A stretch of DNA of 64,000 bases from Salinimicrobium sp050750585 (GCF_050750585.1 NZ_JBOJLM010000002.1:301228-365227), one strand, 5' to 3'; positions 9,073 through 17,780 are shown, counted from the first letter of the stretch. Program-made: numbers and translations. The notes: a model not told the origin generated them from the letters alone.

Positions 9073-9480
9073 TTACCCTTTTTTATAGCCTTCTGGGTTT
9101 AATCCGGCTTGATTCTCTTCAGGATGGTTGTGATTATAACTAAATCCTTGATCAATTATCTCTTGGATACGATCTATACAAACCATCTGGTCAGAAGGTA
9201 GCAGGTCAATGGCCATTTCCAGAACCAGGCTTACGGTGCTTTCTTTCGTGATAGGGGCGAATTTCTTAGAATAGAAACTGCCGTGTCCTTCCAATGCGAA
9301 CACACAGACTTCCAGCAATGCCCGGATCCTCATTAGGTAGTCTTCATGATCTTCTACAGTAAACCCAATCTGCTTTAGGTTTTTTCGGCAACCAGGGATA
9401 GGCTGCAGTCTTTTTTCACGATTTTCCAATAGTTCCTTTATCGCATTGTACTTCTTATTGTTTTTGACTTTTGTTTTCAT
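9073..9480 (-). CDS. Small helical protein, partner A of the HEPN-like module
   Basis: A 135-residue basic, helical protein, paralogous to the 113-residue protein at 7769-8110 (shared LLPxxxM-x-x-ID ending of the central helices). Its start overlaps the end of HEPN-like gene A by 26 bases, so translation is coupled. The C-terminal tail is polar and glycine/asparagine-rich and differs from partner B. No catalytic motif is visible. Confidence 0.65.
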   Translation of the reverse strand: MKTKVKNNKKYNAIKELLENREKRLQPIPGCRKNLKQIGFTVEDHEDYLMRIRALLEVCVFALEGHGSFYSKKFAPITKESTVSLVLEMAIDLLPSDQMVCIDRIQEIIDQGFSYNHNHPEENQAGLNPEGYKKG

Positions 9481-10360
9481 GGGCTTTGGAATTTAGTTGG
9501 GATATCCGTTCTTGAAGGATTGGTGCAACTTGTCCTTTAAATGCAAGCACGTTCTGATAAAGCAGCTGAACTTCTTTTTTGCTGAACCTATCGGTACTGT
9601 GGAATCGTAGAGCGCTGGCACTTGTTTTTAGTAGTCCTTTAAATTCTTTCTCCTGAAACAGACTATCAGGGAAAACCGGTGCGGGAAGTCCGCAGCAGCT
9701 TTTACAAAGCTGTACGAGGTACTGAACATTAAATTGATTAGGATGGTAATGAATGAAGGCATATAAAATTCCCAGACAAAGCTGTTCAATTGTATTGCGA
9801 AGCATATAAGCAGCAACAAGGGGCAGATCAAAGAACAATCCTGCATTTTCCAGTAAGCCCTCTGCAATGCTTAGACGGTTTCTTGTGTAGCTAATAATGC
9901 TATTATAATCCAGATCAGGAAAATTATCTAACTCTGGGAAGGCTAATTCTGGGTGTTCTCCATAGATCAACCAACCTGACCGGATTATTTTTGCAAAAAA
10001 ATGTTTGTGTTCAATTTTGGATTTAGCGATCTCTCTGGGGCTGAAGAATAGAAGAATTAGGCTTATTTCTCCTTTGTATTGCTGTTTTACGATATCAGCC
10101 AGGTTCGCTGTGGAATTGAAGGGAATGTTCTCACCGATAAGCAAGGAGTTTAATTGCCATTGCCGGTGGTTTTGACGATTTGCTTCTATGATCATATTCT
10201 GCATAAAATAACACTTGGATTCAAAGCCAAAGCAATAAACTGCTTGTAAATTCACGTGCTTCAATAGTATTTGCAGCACATCGTTCAAAACTTGTTGAAT
10301 AGTCTCTTGAACTTCTACCTTGTCTGCAGGATAAATTCCTATATTTGTTAATGCCTTCAT
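9455..10360 (-). CDS. HEPN-like protein A (degenerate nucleotidyltransferase plus helical domain)
   Basis: A 301-residue protein from the ATG at 10360 (MKALTNIGIYPA). The frame is open to 10537, but that longer version would run into the divergent XRE gene. The N-terminal half (1-150) is alpha/beta with a strand ISLILLFFSPREI and RSGWLIYGEHPEL, as in degenerate nucleotidyltransferase domains. The C-terminal half is helical with YMLRNTIEQLCLGILYAF and FNVQYLVQLCKSCCGLP, matching the layout of the paralogue at 8112-8978. It is first in a four-gene operon A-a-B-b and divergent from the XRE gene. HEPN membership is a guess from fold pattern; the role is unknown. Confidence 0.6.
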   Translation of the reverse strand: MKALTNIGIYPADKVEVQETIQQVLNDVLQILLKHVNLQAVYCFGFESKCYFMQNMIIEANRQNHRQWQLNSLLIGENIPFNSTANLADIVKQQYKGEISLILLFFSPREIAKSKIEHKHFFAKIIRSGWLIYGEHPELAFPELDNFPDLDYNSIISYTRNRLSIAEGLLENAGLFFDLPLVAAYMLRNTIEQLCLGILYAFIHYHPNQFNVQYLVQLCKSCCGLPAPVFPDSLFQEKEFKGLLKTSASALRFHSTDRFSKKEVQLLYQNVLAFKGQVAPILQERISQLNSKAHENKSQKQ

Positions 10361-10510
10361 AATGTGATCTTGTTTTGGTTCTTGTTGAAGGTAGAAAGAT
10401 GCAGTGCCGTACCCTACCAAAGCACTTTGTATAATACCTGAAAGTATTTGTTTTTTACCCGTGAGGGTTATCCGCAATTTTTTAGGAAAAGAAATTTTTA
10501 TTATTGTAGT

Positions 10511-10903
10511 ATGGAAACAGCAACTAAACCGAACCACATCGGCCGTAAGATTAGCCGAATAAGAGAACTGCGAGGCATGAAGCAGGAAGCTTTGGCCGCA
10601 GAGTTAGGAATGAGTCAGCAGAGTGTGTCTCATCTTGAGCAGAGCGAATCTATAGACGACGATAAGCTTGAAAAAGTAGCTAAAGCCTTAGGAGTAACTA
10701 AAGAAGGAATAAAAAACTTTTCGGAGGAATCGATTTTTCATAACATTAATAACTTCAATGACAATAGCATAAACAATGGACCTTTAAACAATTTTCACTG
10801 CACTTTTAACCCCTTAGACAAAGTTGTAGAACTTTATGAGCGTCTGGTTGAGGCGGAGAAGGAGAAGGTGAAATATCTGGAGGAGTTGTTGAAGAGGAAG
10901 TAA
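10511..10903 (+). CDS. XRE-family helix-turn-helix regulator
   Basis: A 130-residue protein starting at METATKPNH. Residues 12-66 form a classical HTH_XRE domain (ISRIRELRGMKQEALAAELG, then MSQQSVSHLEQSESI). After an asparagine-rich linker (NINNFNDNSINN) the protein ends in a coiled coil (about 100-130, KVVELYERLVEAEKEKVKYLEELLKRK pattern), likely for dimerisation. It faces away from the HEPN-like operon across a 150-base gap, so it probably controls that promoter and its own. Confidence 0.85.
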   Translation: METATKPNHIGRKISRIRELRGMKQEALAAELGMSQQSVSHLEQSESIDDDKLEKVAKALGVTKEGIKNFSEESIFHNINNFNDNSINNGPLNNFHCTFNPLDKVVELYERLVEAEKEKVKYLEELLKRK

Positions 10904-11082
10904 GACTAAATTACCCTCTTGTGTAGAGAAAATTTAAAAATATATTTAGAGTTCAAGGAATAAATATTTAGTCAAGCCTGTCATTGGCTGGGCAGACAAA
11001 AATGGAATGAAGAATTATAATTACAGTCTAAGCCTGTGATTATAGCCTTCTAGGAGAACAGCTCATATCTCTTTTATTTATT

Positions 11083-11090
11083 TACATTTG
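11083..11090 (+). promoter_or_regulatory. Candidate -7 box (TACATTTG) ahead of the ATPase/subtilase operon
   Basis: TACATTTG matches the Bacteroidota -7 consensus TAnnTTTG and lies 18 bases before the ATG at 11109. No clear -33 TTG element was found at the right spacing, so this is a weak call. Confidence 0.35.
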
Positions 11091-11108
11091 GTCCAATATC
11101 CATAAAAC

Positions 11109-12107
11109 ATGAATCAGGTCCTTTTAACTAGGCTTTTTAAATCCATTGAGGGAGATGAAAATACTCCATTGATGAAGATTGCCCATAACATTATAGAAGA
11201 TGAAAATAAAAAGGGACACACAAAATTGGCTAATAAGCTTCAGGCTATTCTAAATAAAAAACTAGATCAAAGCCAAAGGGCTCCTGCTTTAAAACAGGTA
11301 AAAGAGCACATTTATAAAATACCTTTAGACCGAAGGTACCGTTTGCCACTTGCCACCCATATTGAACATGAATTTCTGCGTCACGAAATGGTTCTTCAGG
11401 CCAGTGTTGAGGATAAAATCTTCCGTATAGAAAAAGAATATGCTGCTCGAGAACGATTAGCTCATTATGGACTGAAGCCACGTCGGAAAATTCTTTTCTA
11501 TGGCTCTTCTGGTTGTGGAAAAAGTATGGGCGCTGAAAGAATAGCCTGGGATTTAGGTTTACCTTTTCATAAAGTAAGGTTTGACTCCATAATGTCATCA
11601 TATTTAGGAGAATCTGCTGCGAACCTTCAGAAATTATTTGACAGTATAAAAGATTATCCCTGTGTCTTATTACTTGATGAATTCGATATAATTGGAAAGC
11701 AAAGGGAGTTGGCTTCGAATGATGTTGGTGAGATGCATAGAATAGTTAATATCCTGTTGGGTCTTTTGGAAGAATATGATGGGGAAGGAATATTAATTGC
11801 AACTACGAATTTGGAAGGGAGTTTGGATAAAGCCTTATTTAGACGATTTGATGATTTTATTGAATTACCCAAACCCTCTAACAAGGAAGTAAAAGAGTTG
11901 CTCGTAATGACTTTTTCAGCTCTGAATCTGAGTAAAGAAATTGACCTCAATTTGTACGCAAAAAAAATGATCGGATTTTCTTCTGCCTTAATAGTTAAAA
12001 TTGCGCAAGATGCCGCCAAAAAGTCGATCATTAATTCTACCGGACTAATTTTACCAGTTCATTTGGATCAAGCCTTAGAAGAAAATATGGCTCTAAATAA
12101 GTCTTAA
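11109..12107 (+). CDS. AAA+ ATPase of an ietAS-type ATPase/subtilase defence pair
   Basis: A 332-residue AAA+ protein. An N-terminal helical region (1-120) precedes Walker A GSSGCGKS (about 132-139), the Walker B LLLDEFD (about 185-195), a sensor/arginine-finger stretch (ATTNLEGSLDKALFRRFDDF) and a C-terminal lid helix bundle. It looks like a single-ring FtsH/p97-like module. Its stop codon overlaps the ATG of the subtilase by one base, so the two are coupled. Paired AAA+ ATPase and S8 peptidase genes are known as the anti-phage system ietAS; placement in a defence island supports that reading. The phage trigger is unknown. Confidence 0.85.
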   Translation: MNQVLLTRLFKSIEGDENTPLMKIAHNIIEDENKKGHTKLANKLQAILNKKLDQSQRAPALKQVKEHIYKIPLDRRYRLPLATHIEHEFLRHEMVLQASVEDKIFRIEKEYAARERLAHYGLKPRRKILFYGSSGCGKSMGAERIAWDLGLPFHKVRFDSIMSSYLGESAANLQKLFDSIKDYPCVLLLDEFDIIGKQRELASNDVGEMHRIVNILLGLLEEYDGEGILIATTNLEGSLDKALFRRFDDFIELPKPSNKEVKELLVMTFSALNLSKEIDLNLYAKKMIGFSSALIVKIAQDAAKKSIINSTGLILPVHLDQALEENMALNKS

Positions 12108-14584
12108 TGGAACCTTTCCCCCATTTAAATTTCATAAAAAAACAATCTGGTAAACCTCGTTTTTTTGGAGGAGGCGACGATGAAAGGACAAAGTATAATA
12201 AAGAAAATCGTAAGGAACATAGTTCTAATCTTAGCAAGCAATCTATCAGCCTTCGTTCTCAATGGTTAGGAGATTTTGAAAAACGAGAAAAAGAAGGAAA
12301 AGCTCCGATTGAAGAGGAGGTTGTACCGGTTTTCCTTCAAATTAACCCGGCCTTGTTGGGAGATATGGAATTTAGTCTTCATAAGTTTGGAATTGAAATA
12401 ATTTCAGAAGAAGATGATGGTTTCATTATTGGAGCCTCCACAGATAATTTAAGATCTCTTCAGGACAAAATAGAAGGTTTTATTACTAAGTCTCATAATA
12501 CTGCGAAAATAGCCGATTTATGGGAGATAATTGAAGGGAACAGAGATGCATGGAGACCAGAACATATTCTATCAGAACAACTTCTTAAAGACTGGAGCAG
12601 TCTAAGTGATGAGGATCTATATGAAGTTGAAGTGAGTATTGCCTTTGATAAACCGAGCTTAAAACCACCTAGTCCCGGAGTCAGGGGATATGAGAAGAAG
12701 TTACAGGAATATCGAGATTCTTTAGTTGAAAGAGATGACCTTTTGATGGAGAGAGAAAATCATTTCCAAGAATTTATAAGCCATTACGGAGAAATAAGTA
12801 GTGACCTAGTTCATCTAGAAGATAGCTTTGGCTGTAACGTATCGATTTCAGGTAAAGGTTTAAAAGATTTAGTTTTAAACTATCAATATGTATTTGAGGT
12901 TTCTGAAATTCAGGGTATAAAAGGAGTTGAAGGTGCTGAATTAGAAGAAATTCCTTTAGAGTTCGAAGTAATACCTCCAGACGAAGATTCTCCTGAAATT
13001 GGGGTTGTGGACAGTGGAATAATGGAGGAGCACAAATATTTAAAGCCCGCTATCAATTCTGACAAGTCAAAGTCGTATGTCAGGGGCGATACAAGTACAG
13101 CCGATCATGTTCCAGGTGGTGGGCATGGTACAAAGGTAGCGGGTGCAATCCTTTATCCTGAAGGAATTTCTCATTTAGAACCTCCTTACAAATTGCCATT
13201 TTTTCTAAGGAATTTAAGGGTGTTAAATAGGAGAAATGTATTAGAGAATGTTTATCCTGCCGAATTGATGATGAAAATTGTAGAGGAAAATTCTGATTGT
13301 TCACTCTTCAACTTAAGTATAAATTCGGACTGCCCTCACAGAAAGAAACATATGTCAACATGGGCAGCCGCAATTGACTTCTTAACCCATAAGAATGATT
13401 TACTCTTTATTGTGTCGGCAGGAAATATACATAAAAGAATTATTCAGCGACTTTTACAAAGTGGGAATGATTATCCAAGATATTTAGAACAACCAGATTG
13501 TGGTATAGCTAATCCTGCTCAAAGTAGTTTTGCGTTATGTGTAGGGTCAATAAACCATGATGTCTTCAAAGATGATTACTTTGAATCTTTAGGGGGCAAA
13601 GATGAGATTTCTGCATTTTCCCGGATTGGAACAGGAATATGGGGAAAGATAAAACCCGATGTTGTTGAATATGGAGGAGGGCTTGTAAGGGCGAACAATG
13701 GATTAAATACGGTTAATCAGAAAACTACAACCTCACCAGAATTGATTAGGTCAACTCTCGATGGAGGAAGTGCCTTTGGTAAAGATAGTGTTGGAACCTC
13801 TTTTGCTGCGCCTAAAGTAGCTAACATTGTTGCGAAATTAAAGAAAATATACCCAGAAGAAAATGCTAATCTATTACGTGCCTTGGTGGCACAGGGGGCA
13901 AGATTACCAGAACAGCATTTTGAATCGCCTAGTGAACTAAGTTTACGCTACTTTGGATACGGTATTCCCAAGTTAGAGAGAGTTTCAAAAAATACAGAAA
14001 CTAGAATAACTTTTTACGATAGTAATGTGATTAAAGCGGAGGAGGGGCATCTTTATTCGGTTAAAATTCCTGAAGAACTTCGTAACCCATCAGATGAATT
14101 TGAAGTTCTTATTGAGATTACATTAGCTTTTACAAGTAAGGTTCGACGGACAAGACAAAAGACAAAGTCATATCTTGGTACGTGGCTTGATTGGACTACT
14201 TCTAAAATTGATGAAAGTTTCGAGGAGTTCCAGGAATATGCCCTTTCCCGCATTGAAGGAAGGAGAACCGAATATGATAAAGATGGAAGAAATTCAAAAA
14301 ATTCTTTCAATTGGAAAATAAGAGATCGTACAAATATTGGAGAAGTTCAAGATATTAGTAGAAATAATAGTACTCTTCAAAAGGACTGGACTGTTTTGTC
14401 TTCATATGAGCTACCGGAATCATTAAATATTGCGGTTAGAGCCCATAAAGGCTGGGATAAAAGTAAGGATGAAGTACCTTATGCTTTGGTAGTTTCGGTT
14501 GAATATCTTAATTCAGACCTCAATATTTACGAAAAAATCCGGATTGAAAATGAAATTGAGTTACCGCTGGAAACTGAGGTATGA
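12107..14584 (+). CDS. S8 (subtilisin-like) serine peptidase of an ietAS-type defence pair
   Basis: An 825-residue protein without a signal peptide, hence cytoplasmic. The N-terminal 280 residues are charged and not recognised. The S8 domain carries the full triad: Asp302 in IGVVDSGI, His340 in GGGHGTKVAG and Ser565 in GTSFAAPKVAN, plus the oxyanion Asn in FIVSAGNI. Insertions in the catalytic domain and about 200 residues of C-terminal beta-rich sequence follow. All catalytic residues are present, so it should be active. A cytoplasmic subtilase coupled to an AAA+ ATPase suggests a protease unleashed or fed by the ATPase during infection; this is inference from the known ietAS pairing. Confidence 0.85.
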   Translation: MEPFPHLNFIKKQSGKPRFFGGGDDERTKYNKENRKEHSSNLSKQSISLRSQWLGDFEKREKEGKAPIEEEVVPVFLQINPALLGDMEFSLHKFGIEIISEEDDGFIIGASTDNLRSLQDKIEGFITKSHNTAKIADLWEIIEGNRDAWRPEHILSEQLLKDWSSLSDEDLYEVEVSIAFDKPSLKPPSPGVRGYEKKLQEYRDSLVERDDLLMERENHFQEFISHYGEISSDLVHLEDSFGCNVSISGKGLKDLVLNYQYVFEVSEIQGIKGVEGAELEEIPLEFEVIPPDEDSPEIGVVDSGIMEEHKYLKPAINSDKSKSYVRGDTSTADHVPGGGHGTKVAGAILYPEGISHLEPPYKLPFFLRNLRVLNRRNVLENVYPAELMMKIVEENSDCSLFNLSINSDCPHRKKHMSTWAAAIDFLTHKNDLLFIVSAGNIHKRIIQRLLQSGNDYPRYLEQPDCGIANPAQSSFALCVGSINHDVFKDDYFESLGGKDEISAFSRIGTGIWGKIKPDVVEYGGGLVRANNGLNTVNQKTTTSPELIRSTLDGGSAFGKDSVGTSFAAPKVANIVAKLKKIYPEENANLLRALVAQGARLPEQHFESPSELSLRYFGYGIPKLERVSKNTETRITFYDSNVIKAEEGHLYSVKIPEELRNPSDEFEVLIEITLAFTSKVRRTRQKTKSYLGTWLDWTTSKIDESFEEFQEYALSRIEGRRTEYDKDGRNSKNSFNWKIRDRTNIGEVQDISRNNSTLQKDWTVLSSYELPESLNIAVRAHKGWDKSKDEVPYALVVSVEYLNSDLNIYEKIRIENEIELPLETEV

Positions 14585-14597
14585 AATCTTTAAATTC

Positions 14598-14723
14598 TTA
14601 TTCCCTTTTTAATCTTCTCAGAAGCCGGTTTTCTTCTTTTAATTGCTGCCCATTTACTGCAGATTCAATAGGTGCACTTTTGATGACGGTAAGTTTATTG
14701 TAAAAGTGTTCCTGGTTAAGCAT
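14598..14723 (-). CDS. Possible 41-residue protein downstream of the integrase
   Basis: ATG at 14723, stop at 14598, 54 bases after the integrase stop on the same strand. The product is short, polar and ends in an amphipathic basic helix (QLKEENRLLRRLKRE). It may be a real small island protein, or the leftover start or end of a longer gene. Nothing but the open frame and its position supports it. Confidence 0.3.
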   Translation of the reverse strand: MLNQEHFYNKLTVIKSAPIESAVNGQQLKEENRLLRRLKRE

Positions 14724-14777
14724 TTATGGTCCCTCACATCATCAAGATCTCTTTTAAGAATACATTAGATTTTTTTC

Positions 14778-16109
14778 TTAAAAATTGATTACACTTTCTA
14801 GGGCATCATCAGCCTCTTTATGAATAAAGTTAGCTTGATAATTTAAGGTGGTTTTTAGGTCACTATGCCTGTAAAGTTTCTGCAACATTAGTGGATGTAT
14901 TTTGTCTCCTGCAATATTTCCGAAAGTATGACGGGCAATGTGATTAGAGAGGTTTTTATCTATTTCACACTCTATTGCAATGCGCTTCAGGAATTTGTTC
15001 AAAACCTTAGTAGCGTTCCTCATTTTTACGAATATATCCTTCTGATCCTGTGGATCTGCATCTTTTAAAAAAGGAAAAATATAGCCGTTGTTTTCCTTGA
15101 TATCAAGAAGATAGAGGTTGAAAATAGTTCTGGCTTTGTCTGGGACTTTAAAGCTCAAAGGTTTCTCATTCTTATTCATCACATAATAAAGACGGCCGTC
15201 TTTTATATCTGTCCACTTTAGGGCTACAACATCCGAAATTCTTATACCTGCAAAGTAGAAGGAGACAAGCCAGACATTCCGGGTATGCCAAATGGAAGAA
15301 TGAGTTTCTGCTTCGAGATTTTCTATTTTTGTCACCTCTTCAGAAGTCAGACCTATTTTATTTCCTGAGCCAATCCGTATTTTTTCTTTTTCGCCCGCGA
15401 AAGGATAATATTTAGGAGAGACAATCCCTTCCTTTATGGCGACATTAAAAAGTGTCCTGATGAAAATAAGCTGGTTTGTAATGGTTCGGGTCTTGTGTCC
15501 CATATAAGTCGAGCAAAAGATCTTGTACTTGTTGAGAAATGACTCATTCATTTCCCGAAACTCCAGTCGGGTATTTCTCCTGAAATAGGTGACGGCATCC
15601 TCAAAAGAGTATTGACCTTTTCTGGTTTTACTAACTCGTTGTCGTCTTCGTTCCTTGATGGCTTTTATTACATCTTCTTTCTTTTGACTGGTTTTAAGGT
15701 TCAGAAACTCTTCCAGGTTATAGAGAATGGACAGCTCAGATTTGGCGACGGAAAAAGTTCCTTTGTCGTATTTCTGTTTTACGCGTTCAGCAGCCACAGC
15801 AAAGAAAGATTGAGAGCCGCCCGGTCCTTTGAGTTTATGTTTGATCTGCCTGGGAGTTAAAGCATCTTCTGAATGAAAATACAGATCTTGTGCTTCAGTA
15901 ATTTTCTTCGTGAGAAAGTAGTTTAGCTTTTTGTGGTTTGGATGGCTTTTCTTTATTTTTTTTAAATCATCGTCCCAATCCTTTTCTAAAATCGAATGGC
16001 CCAAAAAGTAATAATTTGTCTTGTAATTCTCACTTATTCTTAGCGCAAGAGGAATGGTGCCATTTTTCTTCTTTTTGTTGGGTCGTAAAACTACTTGAAT
16101 ATTTGACAT
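14778..16109 (-). CDS. Tyrosine recombinase (island integrase)
   Basis: A 443-residue integrase of the Bacteroidota type with an N-terminal arm-binding domain (VVLRPNKKKKNGTIPLALRI), a core-binding SAM-like domain (about 105-215) and a catalytic domain. The catalytic residues are visible: Arg in FAGIRISDVVALKW, H-x-x-R in NHIARHTFGN, His in LYRHSDLKTT, and the nucleophile Tyr about residue 424 in LNYQANF. It is intact. The gene reads away from a truncated tRNA-Met copy 175 bases behind its start, and tandem 11-bp repeats lie between the two, as expected for an integrase with its attachment region. Confidence 0.93.
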   Translation of the reverse strand: MSNIQVVLRPNKKKKNGTIPLALRISENYKTNYYFLGHSILEKDWDDDLKKIKKSHPNHKKLNYFLTKKITEAQDLYFHSEDALTPRQIKHKLKGPGGSQSFFAVAAERVKQKYDKGTFSVAKSELSILYNLEEFLNLKTSQKKEDVIKAIKERRRQRVSKTRKGQYSFEDAVTYFRRNTRLEFREMNESFLNKYKIFCSTYMGHKTRTITNQLIFIRTLFNVAIKEGIVSPKYYPFAGEKEKIRIGSGNKIGLTSEEVTKIENLEAETHSSIWHTRNVWLVSFYFAGIRISDVVALKWTDIKDGRLYYVMNKNEKPLSFKVPDKARTIFNLYLLDIKENNGYIFPFLKDADPQDQKDIFVKMRNATKVLNKFLKRIAIECEIDKNLSNHIARHTFGNIAGDKIHPLMLQKLYRHSDLKTTLNYQANFIHKEADDALESVINF

Positions 16110-16158
16110 AACCGACTAATTTATAATCCTTTAAATATAAAGTAATTTTTCAAAAAAG

Positions 16159-16180
16159 GGTACAGAATAGGTACAGAATA
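16159..16180 (+). repeat. Two perfect tandem GGTACAGAATA repeats, candidate integrase arm sites
   Basis: GGTACAGAATA occurs twice head to tail (16159-16169 and 16170-16180), between the integrase start and the tRNA-Met fragment. Integrases of this family bind short direct repeats beside the core site, so arm-type binding is plausible. They might also serve as operators for the integrase promoter. Confidence 0.45.
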
Positions 16181-16284
16181 ATTGCATTTTACTCCCTATT
16201 TTTTGATATCAAAAAAAATGTGAATCTCTGGAAACCCCAGAATTTATGCGGGTTTGGTAGATTTTGTTATTTCCCCAATTGCAG

Positions 16285-16327
16285 CTCATAACCCGAAGGT
16301 CACTGGTTCGAGTCCAGTTCCCGCTAC
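16285..16327 (+). pseudogene. 3' half of tRNA-Met (CAU): island attachment site
   Basis: From the anticodon loop (CTCATAACCC) through the variable region, T-arm (CTGGTTCGAGTCCAG) and acceptor strand (TTCCCGCTA) this reads as a tRNA-Met. Upstream of 16285 the anticodon stem does not pair and no D-arm or 5' acceptor strand is present. It is therefore not a functional tRNA but the duplicated 3' end left by integration, with crossover probably in or near the anticodon loop. The intact gene should be at the other island end. Confidence 0.75.
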
Positions 16328-16331
16328 TAAG

Positions 16332-16362
16332 AAAACCACCTTCAAAAGAGGTGGTTTTTTAT
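16332..16362 (+). terminator. Rho-independent terminator after the tRNA-Met fragment
   Basis: An 8-bp stem AACCACCT/AGGTGGTT with a 7-base loop followed by TTTTTTA. It is probably the original terminator of the tRNA-Met, still downstream of the tRNA 3' end. Confidence 0.8.
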
Positions 16363-16475
16363 TTTATATGCTTCAGTTTACTTCGCCCTTTAATATCTCT
16401 CTTTTCTCTTTTTTCGCATGTAATTCCTTCTGAGTAAAATTGTTACCTTGCCCGGTAATCATTAAATCTAAAATC

Positions 16476-16922
16476 ATGAAAAGAGTTTTTACGTTGCTTC
16501 TTGTTCTTTTTGCCTTCACCGGGTGCGATGACACAGATGGAGGCATTCTTTGTGAAACAGGGCCTGTAGGGTTTACGTTTGAAGTCGTGAATGAAACGAC
16601 AGGTGATAACCTTTTTGAGAATGAATTATTTGAAGAGAATCAGCTTCAAATAACTAATAGTGATGGGGAAGCTGTTGTGTTCGATTATGAAACAGATCGA
16701 AATGTAGTGAATGTACTATTGGGCTGGGAGTCAAAATCTGATGGGTATACAGTCACAATTGGAGATGAAATAACTTTTAATTTTGCCTTTACTCTGAAGA
16801 AATCGAGTAGTGGAGGTTGTACTTCAACAAAACTTACTGAATTAGAAATGAGCGGTGCCACTTATGAAACCAATGAGACGAGTGACGTTACCACTATATT
16901 TGTTAGTGTTGGAGGTAAATAA
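16476..16922 (+). CDS. Small lipoprotein of unknown function
   Basis: A 148-residue protein starting at MKRVFTLLL. The signal peptide ends in a lipobox (AFTGC, Cys at about residue 17), followed by Asp-Asp, so it is a lipoprotein. The mature part is acidic and beta-rich, with two further cysteines (ILCETG and SGGCTS) that could form a disulfide. It looks like a small immunoglobulin-like or beta-sandwich fold. A TACCTTG sequence 26 bases upstream may be its -7 promoter box. First chromosomal gene right of the island. Confidence 0.75.
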   Translation: MKRVFTLLLVLFAFTGCDDTDGGILCETGPVGFTFEVVNETTGDNLFENELFEENQLQITNSDGEAVVFDYETDRNVVNVLLGWESKSDGYTVTIGDEITFNFAFTLKKSSSGGCTSTKLTELEMSGATYETNETSDVTTIFVSVGGK

Positions 16923-17114
16923 TACCTAATGGTGTAAGAGGTTTTAATGGGAACCAGGACTTCTATGAAATCGCTTGATTTTTCTGCTTTTTTAGCCCTT
17001 AAATAAGCCACTCAAAAGAATGATTTGTATGTTTAGTGAAAGTGAACCTTTTTTACGTCTTGTTTTTTCTCAAAAAAGATTTTACCCGATGGAATTTCTT
17101 GGGGAAGTTGAGGT

Positions 17115-17780
17115 TTAGTTGTTAGGCGGAAAAATGGAATTCATTTTTAGATCTGAATAATGAATCCTTTCTCCCTTCCAGAGCAGCACTTTTTCTTCCT
17201 CATCTGTGGGAAATTCGGGGTCAATGTGTTTGTCTATGACCGCAGAGTTTTCGTTCGTGATTACCCAAAAGGTAGCAATATTACCATTGGTCCCGGTTTT
17301 AATCCATATATATTGGTGCCACTGGTTCTTTTTTGAATCGAATTCCAGGTGGAGTGCAATTTCTTTTTCTTCCAGAGGAATATCAAAAGCTGAAGGGTTG
17401 TGCGGCTTTAAAGTACCAAGGTCGCTAAACTTCCCTTTTTGATCCAGCTGTAAAGTCTCCTTGGCCGAATAGTTAAAAATGACATTTCTCCTGAGTTTTA
17501 AATTGGGGATTGGATCCTGGCCATTGAGAGAAATAAGAACAGTAGCCACAGCCGCTTTTAGCTTAGAGACTACAGTAGCCTGAGGGTAGCTGTAGATACC
17601 GCGGGAGGTCAATTCTTCCGAAAGTTGCTGATTCTTCTTTTCAAGAATCTCTATTTCTGCGTGGCGTTCTTCCAGCAGTTCTTCTACTTTGAGGTTTTCC
17701 TTTTTCATTCCTAAAAAGAAGGATGCTGCCGCGACTGCAAGTAAAGCTAGTGCCCAAATAAGATCTGAATTTATCTTCAT
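17115..17780 (-). CDS. Membrane-anchored coiled-coil protein of unknown function
   Basis: A 221-residue protein with one N-terminal transmembrane helix (about 8-24, IWALALLAVAAASFFLG), a coiled coil (about 28-60, EELLEERHAEIEILEKKNQQL) and a soluble beta-rich C-terminal domain of about 150 residues containing QWHQYIWIKTGTNGN. I do not recognise the family. It stands alone. Confidence 0.65.
   Translation of the reverse strand: MKINSDLIWALALLAVAAASFFLGMKKENLKVEELLEERHAEIEILEKKNQQLSEELTSRGIYSYPQATVVSKLKAAVATVLISLNGQDPIPNLKLRRNVIFNYSAKETLQLDQKGKFSDLGTLKPHNPSAFDIPLEEKEIALHLEFDSKKNQWHQYIWIKTGTNGNIATFWVITNENSAVIDKHIDPEFPTDEEEKVLLWKGERIHYSDLKMNSIFPPNN

Larger units (their letters stand above)
1..16327. 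mobile_element. Right part of a tRNA-Met-linked genomic (defence) island
   Basis: A tyrosine integrase gene (14778-16109) lies beside a sequence matching only the 3' half of a tRNA-Met gene (16285-16327), the usual footprint of an island integrated into a tRNA. Everything to the left is accessory: type I restriction-modification, a McrB-like protein, HEPN-like modules and an ATPase/subtilase pair. To the right, ordinary chromosomal genes begin. The other end, with the intact tRNA-Met, must lie outside the window, so the island size is unknown. It is also possible that several elements are nested here and that the integrase mobilises only part of the stretch. Confidence 0.65.

Noticed and set aside
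10361..10537. Longer N-terminus for HEPN-like protein A
   Set aside because: It would overlap the start of the divergent XRE gene and adds sequence without counterpart in the paralogue.
16285..16327. Functional tRNA-Met gene
   Set aside because: The 5' half (acceptor strand, D-arm and anticodon stem 5' strand) is missing, so it is only an attachment-site fragment.
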